Assembly (NCBI GenBank): GCA_002317355.1
Contig: DCJC01000006.1
Coordinates: 13,535-77,534 of the forward strand
Length of the DNA stretch: 64,000 nt
Direction: 5' to 3'
From: Prevotellaceae bacterium UBA1710
GTDB lineage: Bacteria > Bacteroidota > Bacteroidia > Bacteroidales > Bacteroidaceae
Both the position numbers and the translations under genes were made by a program. This document shows, in pieces, positions 35,321 through 44,774 of this stretch. A model generated the notes under the pieces. The model was not told the DNA's origin. It did no database searches and saw only the letters and a program-made list of their open reading frames with translations. How positions within the stretch are numbered: position 1 is the first letter of the stretch; the number at the start of each line of letters is the position of its first letter.

Positions 35321-37306
35321 ATGAATAATACGCACGAAATAGAAAAGGACATGCATTATCTGCAACTGCTTGGAACATCATTCCCTACTATTGCAGAAGC
35401 GGCAACAGAGATTATCAACCTCTCAGCCATCCTTAACCTACCAAAAGGAACTGAACATTTCCTCGCAGACATACATGGTGAACATGAGGCATTCCTCCAT
35501 ATCATCAAGAATGCCTCTGGAAACATCAAACGTAAGGTTACCGAACTCTTCGGGAACACATTGCGCGAGTCAGAATTGAAGGAGCTATGCACACTAATAT
35601 ATTATCCAGAACAGAAGCTGCAACTTGTTAAGGCTCAGGAGCAAGACATCGATGACTGGTATCATATCACCATGCATCAGCTTGTACGAGTATTCCGTGA
35701 GGTATCTTCAAAATATACCCGTTCTAAGGTATCCAAGGCTCTACCAAAGGAATTCTCATACATCCTTCAAGAACTTCTGAATGAGCAGAATACCGATGGA
35801 GCAAAGGCTGCATACGTAAACGGAATCATCGATACAATCGTAACTACAGGTAGAGCAGATGCCTTTATCATAGCAATAGCAAACGTAATACAGCGTCTAT
35901 CTATCGACCAGTTGCATATTCTTGGTGATGTATATGACCGTGGACCAGGTGCGCATATCATCATGGATTATCTCTCACAATATCATTCATGGGATATACA
36001 ATGGGGAAACCATGACATTCTTTGGATGGGAGCATCAGCAGGAAACGATGCATGTATCTGTAACGTTATCCGACTCTCACTTCGCTACGCAAACCTCACA
36101 ACACTCGAAGATGGCTATGGTATCAACCTAATGCCTCTCGCAGCATATGCGATGGAGCATTACAGCAACGATCCATGTGAGGTATTCCGCCCAATCCTCA
36201 ACTCTGAGAATCGTGATCGTTTCGACGAAAAGACACTCCGCCTAATGGCAATGATGCACAAGGCGATTGTTATTCTTCAGTTCAAAGCAGAGGCAGAGGT
36301 ATTCTTGCGCAACCCACAATGGCAGATGCAGGATAGATGTCAGCTCAGAGATATTGACTATACAAAGGGAACTATAATACTCGATGGCAAAGAGTATAAG
36401 CTTACAGATACTCATTTCCCTTCTGTTGATCCAGAAAATCCTCTCGCCTTCACAGAAGAAGAGAAGGTAATAATGAAGCGTTTGCACCATTCTTTCCGCG
36501 TGTCTGAGAAACTGCAACGCCACATGCGTACAATTCTCTCACATGGATGTATGTACGCTATATTCAATAGCAATCTACTCTTCCACGCATCTGTTCCTCT
36601 CAATGAAGATGGATCGCTTAAGGAAGTTGAAATACAACCTGGTAAGAAGTACGCAGGTAAGGATCTTCTCCATCAGACAGGTCTTATCATTCGTTCTGCC
36701 TTCCAAAATGATACTCCTAAAGCAGATAAACAATATGCTAAGGATTATTTCCTCTACCTCTGGTGCGGTAAGGATTCACCTCTCTTCGACAAATCAAAGA
36801 TGGCAACATTCGAGCGCTATTTCATCAGCGAAAAAGAAACTCATATTGAGGAGAAGGGTAACTTCTTCCGTCTTCGCAACGATGAAAAGGCTGTAGATGG
36901 AATCCTTGATGCATTCGGTGTTACAGGAGACAACCGCCATATCATAAACGGTCACGTACCTGTTCACGTTGCAAAAGGCGAGAGTCCAATCAAGGCAGGT
37001 GGTAAACTCATGGTTATCGATGGTGGCTTCGCGGAGCCTTACCATAAGGAAACAGGCATAGCAGGCTATACTCTCGTTTATCACAGTAGAGGCTTTGAAC
37101 TTGTTCAACACGAGCCATTTACAAGTAGTAAGGATGCTGTAGAACGAGGAACAGACATTAAGTCAACCAAGCAAATCGTAGAGATAAGCGGACATCGCAT
37201 GCTCGTAGGAGATACTGACCGTGGTCGTGAACTTCAGCAGCAGATAGATGACCTTACAAAACTTCTCTACGCATACCGACACGGATATATCAAAGAAAAG
37301 AAATAA
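35321..37306 (+). CDS. fbp: fructose-1,6-bisphosphatase, class III
   Basis: Gluconeogenic phosphatase of the metallophosphoesterase type found in Firmicutes and Bacteroidetes. 661 residues with LADIHGEHEAFLHI, GDVYDRGPGAH and IQWGNHDILWMG as the metal-binding motifs, and GHVPVHVAKGESPIKAGGK plus VIDGGFAEPYH in the C-terminal half. Length fits class III. Follows the glycosyltransferases by 8 bp. Confidence 0.95.
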   Translation: MNNTHEIEKDMHYLQLLGTSFPTIAEAATEIINLSAILNLPKGTEHFLADIHGEHEAFLHIIKNASGNIKRKVTELFGNTLRESELKELCTLIYYPEQKLQLVKAQEQDIDDWYHITMHQLVRVFREVSSKYTRSKVSKALPKEFSYILQELLNEQNTDGAKAAYVNGIIDTIVTTGRADAFIIAIANVIQRLSIDQLHILGDVYDRGPGAHIIMDYLSQYHSWDIQWGNHDILWMGASAGNDACICNVIRLSLRYANLTTLEDGYGINLMPLAAYAMEHYSNDPCEVFRPILNSENRDRFDEKTLRLMAMMHKAIVILQFKAEAEVFLRNPQWQMQDRCQLRDIDYTKGTIILDGKEYKLTDTHFPSVDPENPLAFTEEEKVIMKRLHHSFRVSEKLQRHMRTILSHGCMYAIFNSNLLFHASVPLNEDGSLKEVEIQPGKKYAGKDLLHQTGLIIRSAFQNDTPKADKQYAKDYFLYLWCGKDSPLFDKSKMATFERYFISEKETHIEEKGNFFRLRNDEKAVDGILDAFGVTGDNRHIINGHVPVHVAKGESPIKAGGKLMVIDGGFAEPYHKETGIAGYTLVYHSRGFELVQHEPFTSSKDAVERGTDIKSTKQIVEISGHRMLVGDTDRGRELQQQIDDLTKLLYAYRHGYIKEKK

Positions 37307-37315
37307 AACTTAAAT

Positions 37316-37960
37316 ATGACCAATAAATTCGCTGCGGCTCTGTTCGACCTCGACGGAGTTGTGTTCGATACCGAACCGCAATATACAGTCTACTGGGGAG
37401 GCGTGATGCGCAAGTTCCGTCCTGACACCCCAGGATTAGAGTACACCATAAAAGGCTCTACCCTCACTCGTATCTTCGAGGATTTCCTTCCTGATGTTCC
37501 AGAAGAATATGACAACATCATCAAGGGACTCGATGAATTCGAGCGTAACATGGATTATCCATTCGTAGAGGGCTTTGAGGAATTCGTAAGAGACTGTCGT
37601 AAAAATGGTCTCAAGACTGCCATTGTGACTTCATCAAACAAGCCTAAGATGGAAAGCGTACTCAAGAAGCGCCCTGAAATCAAAGAACTCTTTGACGCTA
37701 TCCTTATGTCAGAGGACTTCGAGTTCAGCAAGCCTCATCCTGACTGCTACATCAAAGGTGCAGAACGATTTGGTGCAAAGCCAGAGGATTGCCTTGTGTT
37801 TGAAGACAGTTTCAATGGTCTTAAGTCTGGTTGTGCATCTGGCGGTGTCGTAGTGGGGTTATCTACCTCTAACCCAGAGGATGCCATAAGCGAATACTGC
37901 GACATAGTGATACCCGATTACAAAGGAATCGACTATAACACACTTATTTCAAGATTATGA
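37316..37960 (+). CDS. HAD hydrolase, beta-phosphoglucomutase-like
   Basis: 214 residues. Motif I FDLDGVVFDTE (nucleophile Asp), motif II VTSSNKPK, motif III Lys in EFSKPHPDCY and motif IV VFEDSFNGLKSG are all present, with an alpha-helical cap at about 18-85. Probably a small-molecule phosphatase or sugar phosphomutase. Tightly placed between fbp and the YhcH-like gene (ATGA overlap), which points to sugar phosphate metabolism. Confidence 0.88.
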   Translation: MTNKFAAALFDLDGVVFDTEPQYTVYWGGVMRKFRPDTPGLEYTIKGSTLTRIFEDFLPDVPEEYDNIIKGLDEFERNMDYPFVEGFEEFVRDCRKNGLKTAIVTSSNKPKMESVLKKRPEIKELFDAILMSEDFEFSKPHPDCYIKGAERFGAKPEDCLVFEDSFNGLKSGCASGGVVVGLSTSNPEDAISEYCDIVIPDYKGIDYNTLISRL

Positions 37961-38586
37961 AACGATTAATTTCAATCTTTGCGAGTATGATGCTCGTTGC
38001 TTCTGCTTCGGCTCAAACATACTATACAAAGTATTTTAACGATAAGGCACTCGTAGAAAAGGCTACGGCATGGAAGACAAGCACCGAAGCATGGGGCGGA
38101 GTCTTCACAAAGGCTAAGCCTCATCAAAGCGTGAACGCAGCCGATTTCTATCTGCAGTATCAGAAGAATAAGGCAGAATGGGATAAGCTCTTCAAGTGGC
38201 TACAGGAAACCGATCTTCTCACCGTTCCTAAGGGTAAGATGAAACTGGAGGGTACTGACATTACAATCAGCATAGAGGATTCAAAGAACGAGCCTTTAGA
38301 GAAACGTAAGACAGAGTCACATCATCACAACTGCGACTTCATGCTCGTAGTTAAGGGAATAGAACGTTTTGGAGTACTCGATCACTTCTCTTCCACCACA
38401 ACAGGACAATGGAAACCTGACGTGATTCGATATGAATATGACAAATCAAAGACTCGTTTCTATGACTCACGCCCTGACGAGTTCTTCATCTTCTTCCCAA
38501 ACGATTGGCACATAGCCAAAGTTGCCAACGACACCAACGACCAGAACATACGCGTTATCGTTGCAAAGGTCAAGTATGTTGAGTAA
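37957..38586 (+). CDS. exported YhcH/YjgK/YiaL family protein
   Basis: 209 residues with a signal peptide (MKRLISIFASMMLVASASAQ) and a cupin-like YhcH domain (about 60-205); ESHHHNCDFMLVVKGIERF carries probable metal-binding His, and FFIFFPNDWHIAKVA the second conserved block. Cytoplasmic relatives act on sialic acid or other sugars; a secreted version fits periplasmic or surface glycan processing in Bacteroidetes. The start overlaps the HAD gene stop. Confidence 0.83.
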   Translation: MKRLISIFASMMLVASASAQTYYTKYFNDKALVEKATAWKTSTEAWGGVFTKAKPHQSVNAADFYLQYQKNKAEWDKLFKWLQETDLLTVPKGKMKLEGTDITISIEDSKNEPLEKRKTESHHHNCDFMLVVKGIERFGVLDHFSSTTTGQWKPDVIRYEYDKSKTRFYDSRPDEFFIFFPNDWHIAKVANDTNDQNIRVIVAKVKYVE

Positions 38587-38587
38587 T

Positions 38588-38643
38588 AGATTAGGGATTA
38601 AGGATTAAAGAGTAAAGGAGAGAGAGTAAAGTTTAATGAATAA
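38588..38643. repeat. 7-bp tandem array, eight units, YhcH-rsmG spacer
   Basis: AGATTAG, GGATTAA, GGATTAA, AGAGTAA, AGGAGAG, AGAGTAA, AGTTTAA, TGAATAA in unbroken 7-bp register, starting 2 bp after the YhcH stop and ending 6 bp before the rsmG ATG. Confidence 0.85.
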
Positions 38644-38649
38644 AGCAAA

Positions 38650-39273
38650 ATGGTAAATATAATATACAAATACTTTCCAAATCTCACCGACGAGCAGAAG
38701 GCACAATTCGCTAAGCTCGACGAGCTGTATCGTGATTGGAATTCAAAGATCAACGTAATATCTCGCAAGGATATTGACAACCTCTACGAGCATCACGTAC
38801 TCCATTCACTTGCTATTGGCAAAGCACTTAACTTCAAGCCAGGCACAAAGATTATGGATTTCGGATGCGGAGGTGGATTCCCTGGAATTCCTTTGGCAAT
38901 TCTCTTCCCTGAGTGCCAGTTCAAACTCATTGATGGTACAGGTAAGAAGATACGTGTGTGCCAGGAGGTTTCTGCAGCTATAGGTCTTAAGAACCTCACA
39001 GCAGAGCATCTTCGTGGTGAAGACGAGAAAGGCAAGTATGACTTCATCGTTTCACGTGCCGTTATGCCACTTCCTGACATGGTAAAGATTGTGAAGAAGA
39101 ACGTTAGCAAGGAACAGCGCAACGCTATGCCTAATGGTATCTTCTGCCTCAAGGGTGGTGACCTTCAGGGCGAGTGTCATCAATTCCGCAATATCGTGGA
39201 GATGACTGACCTTACGTCCTATTTCAAAGAGGAATGGTTCAAAGAGAAGCACCTTGTATATTTGCCAGTTTAG
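38650..39273 (+). CDS. rsmG: 16S rRNA (guanine-N7) methyltransferase RsmG
   Basis: Methylates G527 of 16S rRNA with SAM. 207 residues: the N-terminal helix KINVISRKDIDNLYEHHVLHSL, SAM-binding IMDFGCGGGFPGIPLAI near residue 72, and FIVSRAVMPL. Length and motifs are standard. The spacers on both sides carry short-period A/T repeats. Confidence 0.94.
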   Translation: MVNIIYKYFPNLTDEQKAQFAKLDELYRDWNSKINVISRKDIDNLYEHHVLHSLAIGKALNFKPGTKIMDFGCGGGFPGIPLAILFPECQFKLIDGTGKKIRVCQEVSAAIGLKNLTAEHLRGEDEKGKYDFIVSRAVMPLPDMVKIVKKNVSKEQRNAMPNGIFCLKGGDLQGECHQFRNIVEMTDLTSYFKEEWFKEKHLVYLPV

Positions 39274-39375
39274 AATTGAATAAGGAATAAAAGAATTAAG
39301 GAATAAGGTTTGATAGCGTTTTCTCACAAAAACAAACAAACACTAATCCTTATTCCATCAACTTTCAACATAAAA

Positions 39376-40020
39376 ATGTTAACAATAAAGAAATTCGAGG
39401 TTAATCCTCTACAGGAGAATTGCTACGTAGTCAGCGATGAAACAAAAGAATGTATGATCGTTGACTGTGGTGCTTTCTACCCACAAGAGATTCAAGCCAT
39501 TACCAACTATATTCTTGAGAACAATCTCAAGCCTGTTGTTTGCGCACTCACACACGCACACTTTGATCACATCTATGGTGTTCGTGCAATCTGCGACCGA
39601 TATAACATGAAGCCAATCCTCTCAAAGAAGGATGAGGAACTCTACCTCACATTCAAGGATCAGGTGCGTATGTTCATGCAGTCAGATGTTGACTTCGACA
39701 TGCCAGAGATTGGTGGTTTCGTGAAGGATAAGGATCTCGTTAAGTTCGGTAATCAGGAGTTCCGTGTTATTGAAACTCCAGGACACACTCGTGGTGGTGT
39801 CTTCTACTATAATGAGGCAGAGAAAGTAGCATTCTCTGGCGATACCCTATTCCAAGGTTCCATCGGCAGAACAGACCTCCCTGGTGGAAGCATGTTCCAG
39901 ATAATTCAGTCGTTACGCATGGTAACTCAGTTGCCTGACGATGTAAAGGTATATTCTGGACATGGCCCTGAAACTACCATCGGCTATGAACTTGCAAGTA
40001 ACCCATACCTCGACAGGTAA
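39376..40020 (+). CDS. metallo-beta-lactamase fold hydrolase (glyoxalase II-like)
   Basis: 214 residues from the ATG at 39376; the longer in-frame reading begins in spacer sequence. Metal motif THAHFDH near residue 58, later Zn ligands in TPGHTRGG (His), [19 protein letters not shown] (Asp) and YSGHGPETT (His). Probably a thioester hydrolase such as a hydroxyacylglutathione-hydrolase-like enzyme; substrate unknown. The stop shares one base with the ruvC start (TAATG). Confidence 0.88.
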   Translation: MLTIKKFEVNPLQENCYVVSDETKECMIVDCGAFYPQEIQAITNYILENNLKPVVCALTHAHFDHIYGVRAICDRYNMKPILSKKDEELYLTFKDQVRMFMQSDVDFDMPEIGGFVKDKDLVKFGNQEFRVIETPGHTRGGVFYYNEAEKVAFSGDTLFQGSIGRTDLPGGSMFQIIQSLRMVTQLPDDVKVYSGHGPETTIGYELASNPYLDR

Positions 40021-40688
40021 TGAATAAGGCAAGAGGCGAAAAGATAATCATCGGTATCGACCCGGGTACAAATGTCATGGGCTATGGTGTCATCAAGGCT
40101 ATCGGTCAGAAAGCAGAGATGGTGGCTATGGGTGTTATCGACATGCGTAAGGAAGATGACCCATATCTACGCCTCGGACATATCTTTGAACGCGTAACTG
40201 GCATCATCGACTCATATCTGCCTGATGAGATGGCTATTGAGGCTCCATTCTTCGGCAAGAACGTACAGTCGATGCTCAAACTGGGAAGAGCACAGGGGGT
40301 AGCCATCGCAGCTGCTATCCAGCATGGTGTACCAATCCACGAGTATGCACCAATGAAGATCAAAATGGCTATCACAGGAACTGGTACGGCAAGTAAGGAA
40401 CAGGTGGCTGGAATGCTACAACGTATCCTTAAGCTTGACAAAGAAGAGATGCCAAAGTTCATGGACGCAACCGATGCACTTGGTGCTGCTTACTGCCATT
40501 TCATGCAGATGAATCGACCTGAAACTGGCGTTCATTACTCTAGCTGGAAAGATTTTGTCAACAAGAATAAAGACAAGGCGGGAGGCTCTGCGAAAGTGGC
40601 AGAATCCAACAGCAATAGCACAGGCAAGAGAAAACTATCCCCAAAAGAGCAGTTACTTGCAGCCATCCAAGCGAGCAAAAAGAAATAA
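40020..40688 (+). CDS. ruvC: Holliday junction resolvase RuvC
   Basis: Resolves Holliday junctions with RuvAB. RNase H-like fold with catalytic acids in [12 protein letters not shown] (Asp), [11 protein letters not shown] (Glu) and [12 protein letters not shown] (two Asp). At 222 residues it is longer than the about 173-residue E. coli protein because of a Lys/Ser-rich tail from about residue 185. One-base overlap with the MBL gene. Confidence 0.94.
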   Translation: MNKARGEKIIIGIDPGTNVMGYGVIKAIGQKAEMVAMGVIDMRKEDDPYLRLGHIFERVTGIIDSYLPDEMAIEAPFFGKNVQSMLKLGRAQGVAIAAAIQHGVPIHEYAPMKIKMAITGTGTASKEQVAGMLQRILKLDKEEMPKFMDATDALGAAYCHFMQMNRPETGVHYSSWKDFVNKNKDKAGGSAKVAESNSNSTGKRKLSPKEQLLAAIQASKKK

Positions 40689-40722
40689 CCAAATTAGAAA
40701 CTAGTAATTTGTAACTAAATAA

Positions 40723-42213
40723 ATGATCATTTCAATCAATCAGGGTGTAACTCGTATGCCTGCATGGCGTATGGCACAGCCCGTTGACTTTTCTCTCCTT
40801 GACGGAGAACACATCGCTATCGTAGGCGGTAATGCCTCTGGCAAATCTATGTTCGTTGACATCATCACGAGCGCTCATCCATTGCTCATGAAGAATGTTG
40901 AATACGACTTCTCGCCAAAGACAAGCAAACTGGCATCTGATAACATCAAATACATCACATTCCGCGACTGCTATGGTGGCGACAGCGACCGCAACTACTA
41001 TCTTCAGCAGCGTTGGAATCAGCATGATATCGACGAGAACACTCCTACCGTAGAGAAACTTCTCGACGAGGCATATCGTGTAACAGGTCCTGATACCGAA
41101 GAGCGTCGTGCTATGAAGGAGCATCTGTACGATATCTTCAACCTCAGATACCTTCTCGACAAATACATCATTCTGCTCTCTTCTGGTGAGCTTCGCAAGT
41201 TCCAGTTGGCAAAGACTCTCATGGGCGATCCACGTGTACTCATCATGGATAATCCATTCATTGGTCTTGATAAGGAGACACGCCAGCAGCTTCGTGAGCT
41301 CCTTGAGCAAATTTCAAAGGAACGTGCACTTCAGATTATTCTCGTTCTTGCCAAGGACGAAGACATACCTCACTTCATCACTCATGTGGTGGAGGTTAAG
41401 GATATGGTTGTAATGCCAAAGGTTGGTCGTGAAGAGTACCTCAGTGCAAAGAGCAAGGAAGAAAAGAAAGAGAACAAGGAACCTCTCTCACAAGAGTTCA
41501 AGGATATCATTCTAAATATGCCATACAACAATAATGAGTATAACACTCAGGAGGTTGTACGCATGAATAATGTATGTATCCGCTATGGCGAGCGCACTAT
41601 CCTCAAGGATCTCAACTGGACAGTAATGAACGGTCAACGTTGGGCTCTCAAAGGTCAGAATGGCGCTGGTAAGTCAACACTTCTCTCTCTCGTATGTGCA
41701 GATAATCCTCAGTCGTATGCCTGCGACATTGTTCTCTTCGACCATCAGCGTGGATCTGGCGAGACGATATGGGATATCAAGAAGCACATCGGTTACGTAT
41801 CACCAGAGATGCACCGAGCTTACAATCGTGATATGCCAGCAATCCGTATCGTTGCAAGCGGTTTGAAGGATTCTGTAGGCCTCTATGTAAAGCCTTCAGA
41901 GAAAGATTACGAGCAATGCCGTATCTGGATGAAGATATTCGGAATAGAAGACCTCGCCGAGAAAACATTCCTTAAACTCTCAAGTGGCGAACAGCGTATG
42001 GTTCTCCTTGCACGTGCCTTCGTCAAAGATCCAGAACTTCTCATCCTCGATGAGCCACTTCACGGTCTTGACAAAGAACGTGGCGAAATGGTAAAGGAGA
42101 TTATCGATGCATTCTGTGCCCGCAAGAACAAGACTCTCATCATGGTTACTCACTATGAGGAGAATCTTCCACGCTGTATCACAGACCACATCTACTTAAA
42201 AAAGAACGTATAA
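40723..42213 (+). CDS. tandem ABC ATPase (ModF/PhrA-like)
   Basis: 496 residues with two nucleotide-binding domains. First: VGGNASGKSMF, LSSGELRKFQLAK, LIMDNPFIGLD. Second: KGQNGAGKSTLLSL, LSSGEQRMVLLAR, LILDEPLHGLD. No membrane segments. Resembles ModF-type ATPases of uncertain role. The domain 1 Walker B ends in Asn (MDNP) where a catalytic Glu is usual, so one site may be impaired. No permease adjoins it. Preceded by a short TAATTTG-type spacer. Confidence 0.85.
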   Translation: MIISINQGVTRMPAWRMAQPVDFSLLDGEHIAIVGGNASGKSMFVDIITSAHPLLMKNVEYDFSPKTSKLASDNIKYITFRDCYGGDSDRNYYLQQRWNQHDIDENTPTVEKLLDEAYRVTGPDTEERRAMKEHLYDIFNLRYLLDKYIILLSSGELRKFQLAKTLMGDPRVLIMDNPFIGLDKETRQQLRELLEQISKERALQIILVLAKDEDIPHFITHVVEVKDMVVMPKVGREEYLSAKSKEEKKENKEPLSQEFKDIILNMPYNNNEYNTQEVVRMNNVCIRYGERTILKDLNWTVMNGQRWALKGQNGAGKSTLLSLVCADNPQSYACDIVLFDHQRGSGETIWDIKKHIGYVSPEMHRAYNRDMPAIRIVASGLKDSVGLYVKPSEKDYEQCRIWMKIFGIEDLAEKTFLKLSSGEQRMVLLARAFVKDPELLILDEPLHGLDKERGEMVKEIIDAFCARKNKTLIMVTHYEENLPRCITDHIYLKKNV

Positions 42214-42228
42214 AACCTAAAATATAAT

Positions 42229-43719
42229 ATGAAGAAAAACCTGCTGTTAATTCTGGCACTATGCCTGATGGCGCTAACTGTCTCAGCACAACACAAACGT
42301 GAGTTTCGTGGAGCTTGGATACAATGCGTCAACGGACAGTTTCAGGGCATGAGCAAAGCTAAGATGCAGGAGACACTCACCTATCAGCTCAACGTGCTGC
42401 AACGTGAAGGAGTCAATGCCATCATCTTTCAGGTGCGTGCCGAATGCGATGCGCTCTATCCAAGTCCTTACGAGCCATGGAGCCGTTTTCTAACAGGCGT
42501 ACAAGGACGAGCACCACAGCCTTATTGGGACCCATTGCAATGGATGATTACAGAGTGTCATAAAAGAGGTATGGAACTCCATGCCTGGATTAACCCATTC
42601 CGTGCCAAGACCAAGACTACAGCATCTCTATCGGTTGCCCACATAGCAGCACGCCAGCCTAATGCAGCATTCCCTTATGATGGTTTGCTCATTCTCAATC
42701 CTGCATACCAAAGCAACCGCACATACATCTGTCAGGTTGCATCTGATATCGTACGACGCTATGACATCGATGGTTTCCATATTGATGACTATTTCTATCC
42801 ATATCCTGTGGAAGGTCAAACCATACCTGATATGAATGACTACAGAACCTATCACAACGGAATACCAACCATAGCTGACTGGCGACGTTTCAATGTTAAT
42901 TCATTTATCAAGCAGCTCAGTGACTCTATTCATAGCATCAAGCCATGGGTGAAATTCGGAGTTTCACCATTTGGTATCTACCGAAATAAGAGAAACGATC
43001 CTGTGAACGGTTCTGAGACAGCAGGACTCCAGAACTACGATGAGCTTTATGCAGACGTAATGCTTTGGGTGAACAATGGTTGGATTGACTATTGCGTACC
43101 TCAGGTTTATTGGCAGATGGGGCATCCTACAGCCGATTACACAACACTCGTCAAGTGGTGGAACAAATATTGCAGCAAACGACCACTTTACATCGGTGAA
43201 GACATTGAGCGCACCATAAAATACGCAGATCCAAGCAATCCATCACGCCACCAGATGATGGCCAAATATGCTCTCAAGAATCAAATGCGCAATGTGCATG
43301 GAACTGTACTCTGGTACGCAAAAGCGGCAGTTGACAACGTTGGAAATTATGGTTCTATGCTCGAGAAGAATTACTGGCGCTACCCTGCCCTACAACCATT
43401 GATGCCTTTCATTGATGGCAAAGCACCAGCGAAAGTAAGCCACTTGGGAGCGATTTGGACAGAAGACGGATACGTACTCGTATGGGAAGGTCCAGAAAGC
43501 CGAAACTGGCGTGAGGCAGCACATAAATATGTAATTTATTGCTTTGGTCCTGGTGAGCCAATAAATATCGAAGATCCAAGCCATATCGTAGCTATAACCA
43601 AGAAGTCATACTACAAACTTCCATTCGAGAATGGTAGGACAAGATACACTTATGTAGTCACAGCGCTCGACAGAATGAGCAATGAAAGTCTACCTGCTAA
43701 GAAAAAGGTAAAATTGTAA
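42229..43719 (+). CDS. exported family 10 (GHL10) glycoside hydrolase
   Basis: 496 residues with a signal peptide (MKKNLLLILALCLMALTVSA) and a GHL10 domain (about 23-360): REFRGAWIQCVNGQFQG, VNAIIFQVRAECDALY, MELHAWINPFRA and DGFHIDDYFYPYP. The C-terminal part (about 390-496) looks like a fibronectin-III-type domain. Relatives act on alpha-glucan-like or cell-wall glycans. Follows the ABC gene by 15 bp but probably works in the periplasm. Confidence 0.9.
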   Translation: MKKNLLLILALCLMALTVSAQHKREFRGAWIQCVNGQFQGMSKAKMQETLTYQLNVLQREGVNAIIFQVRAECDALYPSPYEPWSRFLTGVQGRAPQPYWDPLQWMITECHKRGMELHAWINPFRAKTKTTASLSVAHIAARQPNAAFPYDGLLILNPAYQSNRTYICQVASDIVRRYDIDGFHIDDYFYPYPVEGQTIPDMNDYRTYHNGIPTIADWRRFNVNSFIKQLSDSIHSIKPWVKFGVSPFGIYRNKRNDPVNGSETAGLQNYDELYADVMLWVNNGWIDYCVPQVYWQMGHPTADYTTLVKWWNKYCSKRPLYIGEDIERTIKYADPSNPSRHQMMAKYALKNQMRNVHGTVLWYAKAAVDNVGNYGSMLEKNYWRYPALQPLMPFIDGKAPAKVSHLGAIWTEDGYVLVWEGPESRNWREAAHKYVIYCFGPGEPINIEDPSHIVAITKKSYYKLPFENGRTRYTYVVTALDRMSNESLPAKKKVKL

Positions 43720-43803
43720 GCAAATTGATTGTTTGCGTGCACATTTATATTGACAAAGGTCAAATAAATATCGGATTTACAACAATTTACGCTTTTCAGC
43801 CCG

Positions 43804-43832
43804 TTGCAATAGGATTTTTTTGAGTAATTTTG
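43804..43832 (+). promoter_or_regulatory. promoter of the wHTH gene
   Basis: TTG (43804-43806), 18 bp, TAATTTTG (43825-43832), 64 bp before the ATG at 43897. Confidence 0.6.
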
Positions 43833-43896
43833 CAGTCGTAAACAAGAAACGTATTATTAACACTGGTTTCGGCCAGATAACAAATTGCTCAAGAAT

Positions 43897-44199
43897 ATGG
43901 CAGAAAAGAAGACTACAAAGGCAGCACCAAAGGCTGCAGCACCTAAGACCACAAAGAAGGCTGCAACAACAAAGAAGGCAGCAGCTCCTAAGGTAGCAGA
44001 GGTAGAAATCAACGAAAAGCACGTAGGTTTCAAGGCTGGTGACGTTTATCAGGCACTTGCAAAGTCAGAGAAGGCTATGTCTGTTGCTGAGATTGCAAAG
44101 ACTGCAAAGATCTCTACAGAAGAAGTTTATCTCGGTCTTGGCTGGCTCTTCAAGGAGGGTAAGGTTGCAAGCGTAGAAGGCGGTATCGCTCTCGCTTAA
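43897..44199 (+). CDS. winged-helix protein with Lys/Ala-rich tail (DUF2582-like)
   Basis: 100 residues. The N-terminal third (about 1-33) is nearly all Lys, Ala, Pro and Thr, like histone H1 or HU tails; residues about 38-100 form a winged helix (VGFKAGDVYQALAKSEKAM; ISTEEVYLGLGWLFKEGKV). Probably a nucleoid-associated or regulatory DNA-binding protein. Own promoter and terminator. I chose the ATG at 43897 over one four codons earlier because the tail MAEKKTT is typical. Confidence 0.82.
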   Translation: MAEKKTTKAAPKAAAPKTTKKAATTKKAAAPKVAEVEINEKHVGFKAGDVYQALAKSEKAMSVAEIAKTAKISTEEVYLGLGWLFKEGKVASVEGGIALA

Positions 44200-44235
44200 T
44201 AACTCTAAGAACAATTGCGATTAAATACATATAGT

Positions 44236-44272
44236 AAAGGCAGGTATCCATAAGATATCTGCCTTTATTATT
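44236..44272 (+). terminator. intrinsic terminator after the wHTH gene
   Basis: AAAGGCAGGTATC (44236-44248) pairs with GATATCTGCCTTT (44254-44266), followed by ATTATTGTT. Confidence 0.75.
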
Positions 44273-44300
44273 GTTCCATTTTTCCGTATCAAATATTTGC

Positions 44301-44377
44301 CTCCTATCTACCTCCGTTATAGTTCCCTTATGGTTCCTATGTGACTCCCATTTCTATAATGGACTAAAAATGGGAGT
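44301..44377. repeat. 11-bp phased array, five TCC units then two GGA units
   Basis: CTCCTATCTAC, CTCCGTTATAG, TTCCCTTATGG, TTCCTATGTGA, CTCCCATTTCT, then ATAATGGACTA and AAAATGGGAGT, all in one 11-bp register. ACTCCCATTT (44344-44353) and AAATGGGAGT (44368-44377) also form a hairpin. Confidence 0.8.
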
Positions 44378-44485
44378 TTTTAGGGTAGATCTACGTTTTT
44401 TCAAAGGAAGAATTGTTCGAATTTTCCGTTTTTCACCCTTTGCATCATACAGGTTCAAGTTCTTCAAAAACTCATATAAAAAACA

Positions 44486-44538
44486 GTGTAATACTATCAC
44501 GAGAGAAAAGTGTTTTGAGAACAGAGGGGTATTACACT
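44486..44538. repeat. inverted repeat AGTGTAATAC / GTATTACACT
   Basis: Perfect 10-bp arms 33 bp apart. The interior (ATCACGAGAGAAAAG) has no clear further structure. Confidence 0.5.
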
Positions 44539-44595
44539 AACTTCAAACGACAATATAACCGAAGATTTCAGGAAGTACCTTCGAAGTGGCAAGGG

Positions 44596-44657
44596 GGTAA
44601 ACTCAGTGATCCTTCGCTTATAGAGCGAGCATGAAGCGAAGGATCACTGAGTTTACC
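44596..44657. repeat. palindromic element with GGTAAACTCAGTGA ends (copy 1)
   Basis: A perfect 23-bp stem: 44596-44618 pairs with 44635-44657 around a 16-nt loop. The outer 14 bp (GGTAAACTCAGTGA) recur as the ends of the element at 53085-53152, while the inner parts differ. No T-run, so not a plain terminator. Confidence 0.75.
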
Positions 44658-44774
44658 TCGAAGGCAGAGCGAAGGAGCAACAAAGGCACACCTACTTATA
44701 AGTGATTATCAGCAGATAATAATGTGTTACTAACGAGTTATAAATATCAGACGAAGGGCAAGACAAAAAAATCA

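Noticed and set aside
44271..44634. Plus-strand reading frames in the repeat region after the wHTH gene
   Set aside because: They translate the 11-bp array and palindromes and have no plausible start or protein features.
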